NCBI GenBank assembly: GCA_031279675.1
Contig: JAITIB010000038.1
Location: 1 to 37,165, forward strand
From: Puniceicoccales bacterium
GTDB lineage: Bacteria; Verrucomicrobiota; Verrucomicrobiia; Opitutales; UBA953
DNA length: 37,165 nucleotides
Reading direction: 5' to 3'
Positions within the stretch are counted from its first letter, which is position 1. Each line of letters starts with the position of its first letter. The notes beneath the pieces were generated by a model. It saw only the letters and a list, made by a program, of their open reading frames with translations. It ran no database searches and was not told the DNA's origin. Positions 19,930 to 28,090 of this stretch are shown here, one piece after another. The translations under genes and the position numbers were made by a program.

Positions 19930-20697
19930 CTACACATTTGCCGCCGGCACCGCATTTTCGACCTCCTCCGGCTCCTCCCCCTGCGCCTTCCGCGCCCTGC
20001 GCGCCGCCGCCCGCTGCGCGATCAACGCATGGAAGTGTTTGATGACCCGGTTGAGCGCGCGCACGCCACTGTTCAACGACCCCGGCGCCACCAGCCCATT
20101 GCGCGTGTCCACACTCTGCATGAACTCCCGGTAAACCTCGTTCATCGCCCCCCGCGCCTTCCTGACACTGATCGTGGGCCGCGCCACCTTTTCCTCATTT
20201 CGCTGCATCGAGAGGCTCTTGTACCGCGCCTGCGCATCCCCCAGCATCCCCACCAGACCCGTCAAATCCAGCAACGCCACCTCCGGCGCAACATCCGCGC
20301 GGTGCAAATCACTGAGCAGATTATCGATCGTCCCCGTCCGCTGCGCCCGAGACACCCCCGTCAAACTCCCATAATGCGCGAGCAGATTGCGAAGACTCAC
20401 CGCCGCCGCGTGCCGCGCCGCGTCCGGATCGTGAAGACTGCACCGGATGCGCAGGATAAGATTCCTGTGCAACGCCGCCCGCATCCGGTCCGTCCCACGG
20501 ATATGCGCGGTCAACGCACTCTTGCGCACCACCTCAAGCGTGTGCAACAGCGTCTCAAAGCGAGATTTGAACACCGCCCACAACGGAGCAAAGTGCTCGC
20601 TCACCCCAAAGTTCTCCGCCGTCACAATGGTCTGGCTCATGAACGTATGGTATTCCTCGTTACGCAATGAAGGCAGATGGATCGTCTTTATTTGCAT
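19930..20697 (-). CDS. DUF6261-like protein, function unknown
   Basis: ATG at 20697 giving MQIKTIHLPSLRNEEYHTFMSQ...; mostly helical; the LRNEEYHTFM N-terminus and ...ARYKSLSMQRNEEKVARP... region resemble DUF6261 proteins known mainly from Bacteroidota (recognised from memory, not searched). Ends in a basic RAAARRARK then acidic tail. ORF-track start 20748 runs into the repeat region. Confidence 0.72.
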   Translation of the reverse strand: MQIKTIHLPSLRNEEYHTFMSQTIVTAENFGVSEHFAPLWAVFKSRFETLLHTLEVVRKSALTAHIRGTDRMRAALHRNLILRIRCSLHDPDAARHAAAVSLRNLLAHYGSLTGVSRAQRTGTIDNLLSDLHRADVAPEVALLDLTGLVGMLGDAQARYKSLSMQRNEEKVARPTISVRKARGAMNEVYREFMQSVDTRNGLVAPGSLNSGVRALNRVIKHFHALIAQRAAARRARKAQGEEPEEVENAVPAANV

Positions 20698-20780
20698 CGT
20701 ATCTCGCAGCTTGACTTGAACATGCGATTGTTTTTTGGGGAAAACCACGCCGTGGACAAGCCCTTTTTGAACTCAAAACG

Positions 20781-21149
20781 ACCTGCTCCTGCCGAGCACA
20801 TTCCAAAAATATTTTTTTCGCACCTGCTCCCCGCGAGCAACTCGCTCCCAAAAATAATTCGCATCCGCTCTTCCAGAGCAAGTCTGACAAAAAAATTATT
20901 GCCATTTGCTCGCCACGAGCAAGTCACTCAAAAATATAAGCGGCACCTGCTCCAAAAGAGCAAGTCCCGCAAATTTTTTACACCAACTTGCTCTCAGCGA
21001 GCAACTCTCCAAAAAATTTTGGCCACACTTGCTCGCCACGAGCAAGTAGCTTCCAATTCAAAATGGAATTTGCTCGCGGCGAGCAAGTCCAAAGCATTTC
21101 CAAAAGCTCCTTGCTCTTCGCGAGCAAGCATGTAAAAAAAATCCCCGCG
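20781..21149. repeat. Periodic array of nine 41-bp hairpin units (GCTC-N5-GAGC core with variable AT-rich segment)
   Basis: The TGCTC/CGCTC core begins at 20784, 20825, 20866, 20907, 20948, 20989, 21030, 21071 and 21112, exactly 41 bp apart each time. GCTC-N5-GAGCA is present in 9/9 units. Confidence 0.95.
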
Positions 21150-21190
21150 ACTTTCCCCCGCGAACGACAGTTCTGCAAACAAGGACGCGC

Positions 21191-21337
21191 CCAGTTATGG
21201 AGTGCGGGACTTCAGTCCCGCTTTGGAGCGGGGGATTCATCCCCCGCGTCCCCGGACAAGGACAACGCCCCGGATGGACAAACGGCGATGAATCGCCTTC
21301 GCGAAAGCGGCGATGAATCGCCGCACTCCATAACTGG
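21191..21337. repeat. 147-bp palindromic MITE/REP-like element
   Basis: Perfect 17-bp terminal inverted repeats CCAGTTATGGAGTGCGG...CCGCACTCCATAACTGG, with internal mini-hairpins gcgggacttcagtcccgc, gcgggggattcatcccccgc and two copies of ggcgatgaatcgcc. Confidence 0.85.
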
Positions 21338-21453
21338 ATGCACTCAGTTTGTCGGAGGGGCAAGGGTGTTGTTTTGGCAAGTGCGGATGCGTTTGGAGTT
21401 TTCCGATTTTTTTATTTGCGCGGCGGGTGTCTTTTCCGGCTAATGCGCGGGCT

Positions 21454-22089
21454 ATGATCTTACAGCATGTTGCCAAAGTTTCCATTAATCTGGGTGACTT
21501 CCCTTGGGTTGCCGTTGTTGCCTTGGGCGTTGTCCTGGGGGCGGTCCTGTGGGTGGTGGGGATTTATAACAACCTGGTTGCGTTGCGCAATCGGTTCGGA
21601 AACGCCTTTGCGCAGATTGATGTGCAGCTTAAGCGGCGTTACGATTTGATCCCGAACTTGGTGGAGACGGCGAAGGGTTACCTGAAGCATGAGCGCGAGA
21701 CGCTGGAGAGTGTCATCAAGGCGCGCAATCTGGCGGCGGCGGCGGCTGGGGCGGCGGCGGCGAATCCGGCGGATGGGGCGGCGGTGCGCGGGTTGGCGGG
21801 TGCGGAGTCGGGGTTGGCCGGGGCGCTTTCGCGGATGATGCTGGTGGTGGAGCAGTATCCGGAGTTGAAGGCGAGCGCGAACATGCTGCAGTTGAGCGAG
21901 GAGCTGACTTCGACGGAGAATCGTGTGTCGTTTGCGCGGCAGGCGTTCAACGACGCGGTGATGGCTTACAATACGGCGCGGGAGAGTTTTCCGGCGGTGG
22001 TGTTCTCGGGCATGTTCGGGTTCCAGCCGGCGGAGTTGTTCCAGATCGTGGACGCGGCTGAGAAGGTGGCGCCGAAGGTGCGGTTTTAA
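21454..22089 (+). CDS. LemA family protein
   Basis: YNNLVALRNRFGNAFAQIDVQLKRRYDLIPNLVETAKGYLKHERETLESVIKARN and NRVSFARQAFNDAVMAYNTARESFPAVVFSGMFGF. Confidence 0.94.
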   Translation: MILQHVAKVSINLGDFPWVAVVALGVVLGAVLWVVGIYNNLVALRNRFGNAFAQIDVQLKRRYDLIPNLVETAKGYLKHERETLESVIKARNLAAAAAGAAAANPADGAAVRGLAGAESGLAGALSRMMLVVEQYPELKASANMLQLSEELTSTENRVSFARQAFNDAVMAYNTARESFPAVVFSGMFGFQPAELFQIVDAAEKVAPKVRF

Positions 22090-23516
22090 GTCTGGGGGGC
22101 GGTGGCAAAGCGAGGGATGATGCCGCCGAAGGCGCCGTTGGTGAAGAAGACCACGAGTTGTGGCGTTTGCGTGGCGGCGGCGGTGGTGGTGGCTTTGCGC
22201 AGTGCGTCGAGGAGGGCTTCGTGGCTGTCGGCGGCGTGGGCGCGGCGTCCGCGGAGCCCGAGTTCGCGGGCCATGGCGTGGGTATCGAGGCGTTCGCCGG
22301 GGGGGAGTTTTTGGGCGGAGTGGACGGGGGCGAGCCAGATGCTGTCGGCGTGGGCGAGCGCGTCCACGAGGGCGCTTTGCATGAGGCTTCGCGTGGTGGT
22401 GTTGCTGCGCGGCTCGAACGCGGCGTGGATGTGGTGCCGGGGGTGGCGTTGGCGGAGCGATGCGAGGGTGAGGGCGAGGGCGGTGGGGTGGTGCGCGAAG
22501 TCTTCGAGCACGGTGAGGGCGGGTGTGTCGAGGAGTTGTTCCTGACGCCGGCGGACGCCTTGGAATGCGGCCAGCGCCGCCAGTGGCAGCGCGGCGGGCG
22601 TGGCGGGGTGGAGCAGAGTGGCGGCGGCGGTGGCGGCGATGGCGGCGTTGCGCGCGTTGAAGAGTCCGGGGGGCGCCCAGTGGATGCTGCCCCAGGGGGT
22701 GCCGCGCCAGGCGAGGGTGAAGCGGGCGCCGTCCGCGCCCTCGGCGAAGTGCGTGATCCGCGCGTCGTTGTCCGGGCCCGTGCCGACGCGGATGACGGGG
22801 CACCAGGTGACGTCGGCGAGGATGCGCGCCAGTGCCGCGTCGTCTCCGTTGGCGACGATGGCGCCGTTGCGGGGGACGACGCGCGTGGCGTGCGCAAAGG
22901 TGCGGAGCACGTCGTCGAGGTCGCGAAAAATGTCCGCGTGGTCAAACTCCGCGTTGTTGAGCGCAAGCACCGTGGGCAGGTATTGGATGAGTTTGCCGCG
23001 CTTGTCGAAGAAGGCGGAGTCGTATTCGTCGCCCTCGATGACGAAGGGGCCGCCGTCAACGCCCGCCGCCGCCCCCGAGGGCAGGTCGCGGGGGATGCCG
23101 CCGACGAGCCAGCCTGTGTCCGCGCCGGCGGCGCGCAGGAGCATGGCGGCAAGGCAGGTGGTGGTGGTCTTCCCGTGGGTGCCGCCGACGACGAGGTTGC
23201 GCCGCCGGTTCAAAAGCTGCGTGCGGAGCAGCTCGGGAAGCGACACGCAGGGCGTGCGCCGCGTTTCCAAGAGTTCCTCGATCTCGGGGTTGCCGCGCGA
23301 GGTGGCGTTGCCGATGACGACCAGGTCGGGGGCGAGCGCGGACAGGCGCGCCGCGTCCCAGCCCTCAAGCACGCGCACGCCCGCTGTGTGCAGGGCGGTG
23401 GACATGGGGGGGTAGGCGCCCGTGTCCGCGCCGCTGATCGTGTGCCCGAGCGAGCGCATGAGCAGGGCCGCGTTGCCCATGGCGGTGCCGCATATGCCGA
23501 GGAAGTAAATGTGCAT
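22086..23516 (-). CDS. mpl: UDP-N-acetylmuramate:L-alanyl-gamma-D-glutamyl-meso-diaminopimelate ligase
   Basis: [60 protein letters not shown]; Mur-ligase fold of the Mpl type. Confidence 0.9.
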   Translation of the reverse strand: MHIYFLGICGTAMGNAALLMRSLGHTISGADTGAYPPMSTALHTAGVRVLEGWDAARLSALAPDLVVIGNATSRGNPEIEELLETRRTPCVSLPELLRTQLLNRRRNLVVGGTHGKTTTTCLAAMLLRAAGADTGWLVGGIPRDLPSGAAAGVDGGPFVIEGDEYDSAFFDKRGKLIQYLPTVLALNNAEFDHADIFRDLDDVLRTFAHATRVVPRNGAIVANGDDAALARILADVTWCPVIRVGTGPDNDARITHFAEGADGARFTLAWRGTPWGSIHWAPPGLFNARNAAIAATAAATLLHPATPAALPLAALAAFQGVRRRQEQLLDTPALTVLEDFAHHPTALALTLASLRQRHPRHHIHAAFEPRSNTTTRSLMQSALVDALAHADSIWLAPVHSAQKLPPGERLDTHAMARELGLRGRRAHAADSHEALLDALRKATTTAAATQTPQLVVFFTNGAFGGIIPRFATAPQT

Positions 23517-23622
23517 GGGCGTGGACAATGGCGCGGGCGCGCGGGCGGCTCCAAGCAGAATTTGCGCGCGCGCGCGACGTTTGGCTTGTCGCCGCGAGCT
23601 TCTTCGCGCTACCTGCCTGCCC

Positions 23623-24243
23623 ATGTCCAACGAGAACAAGACATCCGGCGGCGCGGCTCAGAACGGGCGCGTGCTCAGGCGCGAAGTGAGCGCCACCGTC
23701 ATCCCCTCGGGCGATCCGGTGCTCCTGCCCGCCGGGACGCGGGTTGATATCACGCACCGGCTGGGGGGGAACTTCACCGTGGTGGGCGATGCGGGCATGT
23801 TCCGCATCAATGGCGCGGATGCGGACGCGATGGACGAGCCCGCGCCGGCGGCCACGGGCGCGGTCGGGGGGAGCACCGACGCGGCGGGTTCGCGCGGCAC
23901 GGCGGAGCACCGGGGGCATTCGGGGGCGCCGGACGAGGCGGCGCTCTGGGCGCAGCTCAAGGCGGTGTTCGATCCCGAGATCCCCGTGAACATCGTGGAC
24001 TTGGGCCTGGTTTACTCCCTGCGGGTGGATGCGCTCGGGGGCGCGGACCGCCATGGGGTGCATGTGGCGATGACCTTGACAGCGCCGGGCTGCGGCATGG
24101 GCCCCGTGATCGCGGAGGATGCGCGCAACCGCCTGCTTGCCGTCCCGGGTGTGCACGAGGCATTTGTCGAGATTGTGTGGGAGCCGCCGTGGACCTCGGC
24201 GATGATTTCCGAGGAGGGGCGGATGGAGCTGGGCTTGTTGTGA
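23623..24243 (+). CDS. SufT-like Fe-S cluster assembly protein (DUF59/MIP18 domain)
   Basis: [28 protein letters not shown] and [58 protein letters not shown]. Confidence 0.85.
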   Translation: MSNENKTSGGAAQNGRVLRREVSATVIPSGDPVLLPAGTRVDITHRLGGNFTVVGDAGMFRINGADADAMDEPAPAATGAVGGSTDAAGSRGTAEHRGHSGAPDEAALWAQLKAVFDPEIPVNIVDLGLVYSLRVDALGGADRHGVHVAMTLTAPGCGMGPVIAEDARNRLLAVPGVHEAFVEIVWEPPWTSAMISEEGRMELGLL

Positions 24244-24265
24244 GGGGCGTGGAGCGCGTTTGAAG

Positions 24266-26638
24266 ATGGGCATTTCATTCGTCCAGGACATTGCCATTGT
24301 GCTTCTCTCCGCGGGGATCGCGGGGGTGATCTGCCGTTACGCCGGGCTGTCCGTCGTGGTGGGCTACCTGCTGGCGGGCATCGTCATCGGGCCCAACACG
24401 CCTGTGGAGATGATCACGGACGAGGCGCGCATCAACGACCTGGCGCAGGTCGGGCTCGTGTTCGTGATGTTTGCGATCGGGCTGAACCTGGGCCTGACGA
24501 AGCTGGCGCGCATGGGCATGGGCGTGATCGTGGCGACGGGGCTGGGCGCGGTGTTCGTGTTCATGTTCACGCAATTGCTCGGGCAGGCGATGGGCTGGGA
24601 TTACAAGCAGAGCCTGTTCGCGGCGGCGATGCTGATGGTGTCGAGCTCGGCGGTGATCGCGAAGGTGCTCCAGGAGTTGCGCCTCACGCACAACAAGGTG
24701 GCGCAGAAGGCGATGGCGATAACGATTTGCGAGGACCTGGTGGCGGTGGCCATGCTGGCGATCCTGGCCTCCGTGGGCGGGGGGGACGGGGAGGGGTTCG
24801 CGGGTGCCTCGGCGGTGGGCGGCATGGGGAGCGCGTTCACGAAGATCAGCTCGTATGTGATTTTGATCCTCGCGGTGTGCCTGCTGGTGGTGCCGCGGTT
24901 GATGCGCCGGCTCGACATGTCGGGGGACCCGGAGTTGCGCACGGTGGGGATCTCGGGCGTGCTCCTGCTGCTGGCGGTGTGCGCGGCGCAGGCGGGTTTT
25001 TCCACGGCGCTGGGCGCGTTCCTGTTCGGGGCGATCATGGCGGAGCTGCCGCAGCGGGACTTTATCGAGAAGTCCTTCGAGAGCGTACGGAGCATTTTCA
25101 GCAGCCTCTTCTTCGTCTCGATCGGGATGATGGCGAGGCCGGGGGATCTGTTCAAGGCGGAGGTGCTGGCGCTGGTGTGCGTGCTGGTGTGCTTTGCGAT
25201 GTTTGTGCGCCCGCTCGCGTGCGGGTTCGCGCTCATGCTTGTGGGCGTGCCGCCGCATGAGGCGCGGCGCGGGGGGCTGCTGCTCACGCCCTTGGGCGAG
25301 TTCACCTTCATCATCGCGCAGGCGGCGATCGCGGAGAGGATTTTCCCGGGATATTTTTACCCCGTGGCCATCGCGCTCTCGGTGTGCACGGTGCTTTTCA
25401 CGCCGCTCGTGAACCGGTTCGCGGACCCGATCCTTGCCTTTGTCTCGCGGGTGGAGCCGCGGTGGGTTGCGCGCGCCCTGCTCGCCTATCACGCGTGGCT
25501 GGCGCAGATGGGGAGGCGTTTTTCACCGGGGGAAAACACGTGGCGGTTTGTGCGCCCGCGCCTGGCGCAGATTGCGGGCGAGATGCTGCTGGTGACGGGG
25601 CTGCTGGTTTTTTCAGGCCCGTTGTTGGCGAAGATCCAGGGCTGGGTTGACGGGGCGGCGGAGGGGGGCGGGGAGGGCACGGCGTTGTTGTCGTGGCTGG
25701 CGGCGGGGAAGTCGTTGCAGTGGCTCTTCTGGGGCGTTGTCGTCGGTGTGGTGCTGATGTTCCTCCTGTCCGTCGTGCGCAATGTGTGGGCGACCACGCC
25801 GGTTCTGGCCAAGGGGCTCGCCTCGCCCGCGTTGCCGCGCAAGATGATCGCCCAGGGCTTCAACGTGGTGGCGCTCGTGGTGCTCGGGTGCTGGCTTTAC
25901 TCCATTCTGCCGTTCGAGCTGGAGGCCGTTTCGCTGGGTGCGCGCGTGGCCATCCTCGCGGGCACGGCGGCGCTCGTGGCGATTTTCTCACGGCGCTTGA
26001 TTTACTGGCACAGTGCCTGGCGCGTCTCGATGGAGGCGGTCTTGTCGGGTGGCGCGCCGGTGGCGCCGGACAATGCGCACGCGGTGGCGCGGCAGCATCT
26101 GGACTTGGGTCTGGAGGCCTGGGCCATCCATTTGCAGGACTGCGTTCTTCCGGACAACGCCGCCTGCGCGGGCAAGCCGCTTTCGGAGCTTGCCATCCCG
26201 ACGCGGTTCGGGGGCTCCATCATTGAGATTGAGCGCAACGGGCACAGCGTCCTCACGCCCAAGCCGGACATGCAGCTTTATCCGGGCGACAAGGTGCTGT
26301 TGCTGGGGAAGGACTCCGAGCTTGCCGCCACGCGCAAGTTCCTTGAATCGAGGGCTCCCCAAGCGCCGTCCGACGAGACTTTTAACAGCGTCGTCCTGGA
26401 GTCGTGCCATGTGCGCAAGAGCCCGCACTCGGGCAGGCGTCTCGCGGAGTTGGGGATCACGCAGGCGACCGGCGTGCGCCTCGTTGGCATCCAGCGCGGC
26501 GCGGTGCGCATCACCAATCCGACGGGCTCGGACACGATCGAGGAGGGCGACCACCTGTTGCTGGTGGGGACGTTGGAACAGTCGCGGCGTTTCGCGCGAT
26601 GGCTGGACGGTGGCGCCCGGGAGCCTGCCGGGAACTGA
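24266..26638 (+). CDS. Kef/CPA2-type cation:proton antiporter with two C-terminal TrkA_C (RCK_C) domains
   Basis: GLSVVVGYLLAGIVIGPNTP, GLVFVMFAIGLNLGLTKL, ALGAFLFGAIMAE; C-terminal repeats GKPLSELAIPTRFGGSIIEIERNG...GDKVLLLG and GRRLAELGITQATGVRLVGIQRG...GDHLLLVG. Confidence 0.9.
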   Translation: MGISFVQDIAIVLLSAGIAGVICRYAGLSVVVGYLLAGIVIGPNTPVEMITDEARINDLAQVGLVFVMFAIGLNLGLTKLARMGMGVIVATGLGAVFVFMFTQLLGQAMGWDYKQSLFAAAMLMVSSSAVIAKVLQELRLTHNKVAQKAMAITICEDLVAVAMLAILASVGGGDGEGFAGASAVGGMGSAFTKISSYVILILAVCLLVVPRLMRRLDMSGDPELRTVGISGVLLLLAVCAAQAGFSTALGAFLFGAIMAELPQRDFIEKSFESVRSIFSSLFFVSIGMMARPGDLFKAEVLALVCVLVCFAMFVRPLACGFALMLVGVPPHEARRGGLLLTPLGEFTFIIAQAAIAERIFPGYFYPVAIALSVCTVLFTPLVNRFADPILAFVSRVEPRWVARALLAYHAWLAQMGRRFSPGENTWRFVRPRLAQIAGEMLLVTGLLVFSGPLLAKIQGWVDGAAEGGGEGTALLSWLAAGKSLQWLFWGVVVGVVLMFLLSVVRNVWATTPVLAKGLASPALPRKMIAQGFNVVALVVLGCWLYSILPFELEAVSLGARVAILAGTAALVAIFSRRLIYWHSAWRVSMEAVLSGGAPVAPDNAHAVARQHLDLGLEAWAIHLQDCVLPDNAACAGKPLSELAIPTRFGGSIIEIERNGHSVLTPKPDMQLYPGDKVLLLGKDSELAATRKFLESRAPQAPSDETFNSVVLESCHVRKSPHSGRRLAELGITQATGVRLVGIQRGAVRITNPTGSDTIEEGDHLLLVGTLEQSRRFARWLDGGAREPAGN

Positions 26639-26648
26639 GCGCGTTACC

Positions 26649-28043
26649 TTACGCCTGTTGCAAGGCCGCCGTGATTGCGGCGCGAACGGCATCCGCGTCC
26701 GCCGGCAGCACCTTTTTCGCGATGCGTCGCAGCCTCAATTCGTCCAGTGCGGCGTGCGTGGGCTTTTCCCCGGTGATCTCGGCGATGATTTCCGGGAACT
26801 TTGCCGGGTGCGCCGTCGCGAGCACGACGGTGCGCATGTCCGGGCGCACGGCTGCGAACGCGCACGCGGTGTGCGGGTCGATCAGGCAGCCGGCGCGTTC
26901 GTAAGCGCCCTGGATCTGGAGGCGCAGCGCGGCATCGTCGCATGTCGTGGCGCGCAGCCCGGCCCCTGCCGTCCCGTCGCCGGGGGCGAGCGTGAGCGCG
27001 CCGTCGCGGCCCAGTGTTTCGAGCGCGGCGCGCAGGCGCGCGCCGTCGCCGTCAAAGTGCCACCATAGCCAGCGTTCAAAATTGGAGGCCTGCTGGATGT
27101 CCATCGAGGGCGCGAGGCTGGGTGTGACCGGGCCGGGGCGGTAAACGCCTTTTTGGAAAAAATCGGCGACGACGGCATTGACGTTCGTGGCGGCGCAGAA
27201 GCGCAGCCCGGGCACGCCCATCCGTCCGAGCATCCAGCCGGCGAGCACGTTGCCAAAGTTGCCGGTCGGGACGATGAATTCGAGCGGGTTTGCCTCGCTG
27301 GCGTTGAGCCTCAGCGCGGCGTCCAAGTAATAAACGCACTGCGCGAGGATGCGGGCGATGTTGATGGAGTTGACGGGCGTGAGGGCGTGCGCGGTGGCGA
27401 ACGGGGTGTCGGCGAGGATGGTTTTGACGATGGCCTGCGCGTCGTCGAAGCTGCCTCGCACGGCGAGGGCGTGGACGTGGGGCGAGCCTGTGCACGCGAT
27501 CTGGCGTTCCTGCAGCGCGCTGACGCGGCCCTCGGGGTAGAGGATGAAGCTGTGGATGCCCTTGTCCGCGGGCACTCCGTGGATGGCGGCGGAGCCGGTG
27601 TCGCCGGAGGTGGCGCAGAGAATGTTCAGGGGGCGGGCGGTGGCGTGGAGGTTGCGCGCGTAAAGCTGGCCGAGGAGCTGAAGCGGGAAGTCCTTGAATG
27701 CGAGTGTGGGGCCGTGAAAGAGCTCAAGGAGGTAAAGGGGGGCGCCGCCGCTGTCCTCCCCGTCCTCGCGGCCCAGTTCGGTGAGCGGTGCGACGGGCGA
27801 GGGAAAGCCGTCATAGGCGCGCTCGACGCAGTCGCGCAGCTCGCAGTCGGGGATGTCGGTGGCGAAGTGTGCAAGGAAGGCGTGCGCGAGGGTGGAGTAT
27901 CCGAGCCCGCGCCAGTCTTCGAGTTTCCCGGACAGGTCGGGCAGTGTTTCCGGGACAAACAGCCCGCCGTCGGACGCGATGCCCTTCATGACGGCTTCGT
28001 TGAATGTGGCGGTATCCCCGCCGCGTGTGCTGATGTATTTCAT
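26649..28043 (-). CDS. thrC: Threonine synthase
   Basis: MKYISTRGGDTATFNEAVMKGIASDGGLFVPE, FHGPTLAFKDFPLQLLGQ, CATSGDTGSAAIHG. Confidence 0.96.
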   Translation of the reverse strand: MKYISTRGGDTATFNEAVMKGIASDGGLFVPETLPDLSGKLEDWRGLGYSTLAHAFLAHFATDIPDCELRDCVERAYDGFPSPVAPLTELGREDGEDSGGAPLYLLELFHGPTLAFKDFPLQLLGQLYARNLHATARPLNILCATSGDTGSAAIHGVPADKGIHSFILYPEGRVSALQERQIACTGSPHVHALAVRGSFDDAQAIVKTILADTPFATAHALTPVNSINIARILAQCVYYLDAALRLNASEANPLEFIVPTGNFGNVLAGWMLGRMGVPGLRFCAATNVNAVVADFFQKGVYRPGPVTPSLAPSMDIQQASNFERWLWWHFDGDGARLRAALETLGRDGALTLAPGDGTAGAGLRATTCDDAALRLQIQGAYERAGCLIDPHTACAFAAVRPDMRTVVLATAHPAKFPEIIAEITGEKPTHAALDELRLRRIAKKVLPADADAVRAAITAALQQA

Positions 28044-28090
28044 GTTAATAATCGGGTGTTAATTTTGGGAAGGAAATGAATGTCGTCCGT

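Noticed and set aside
19391-20670. + strand ORFs across the acyltransferase and DUF6261 genes
   Set aside because: Arg/Pro/His-rich out-of-frame translations; better alternatives exist in both regions.
20781-21149. Canonical CRISPR array
   Set aside because: Regular repeat/spacer phasing is CRISPR-like, but the repeat is a degenerate ~15-21 bp palindrome, the spacers are AT-rich and about 20 nt, and no Cas genes are present in the window.
20677-21443. ORFs crossing the array (20677..21135 +, 20988..21443 +, 20660..20905 -, 20688..20927 -, 20978..21178 -)
   Set aside because: Several overlapping frames are open because the palindromic units lack stops; the 41-bp period changes reading frame each unit and no family resemblance is seen. 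Treated as spurious.
20700-21450. Chromosomal replication origin
   Set aside because: A skew flip and AT-rich periodic repeats are suggestive, but no DnaA-box-like TTATCCACA cluster or dnaA/dnaN gene is visible, and similar skew flips occur elsewhere in the window.
22158-23747. 529-aa + strand ORF over mpl
   Set aside because: Gly/Val/Arg-rich shadow of the clear minus-strand Mpl gene.
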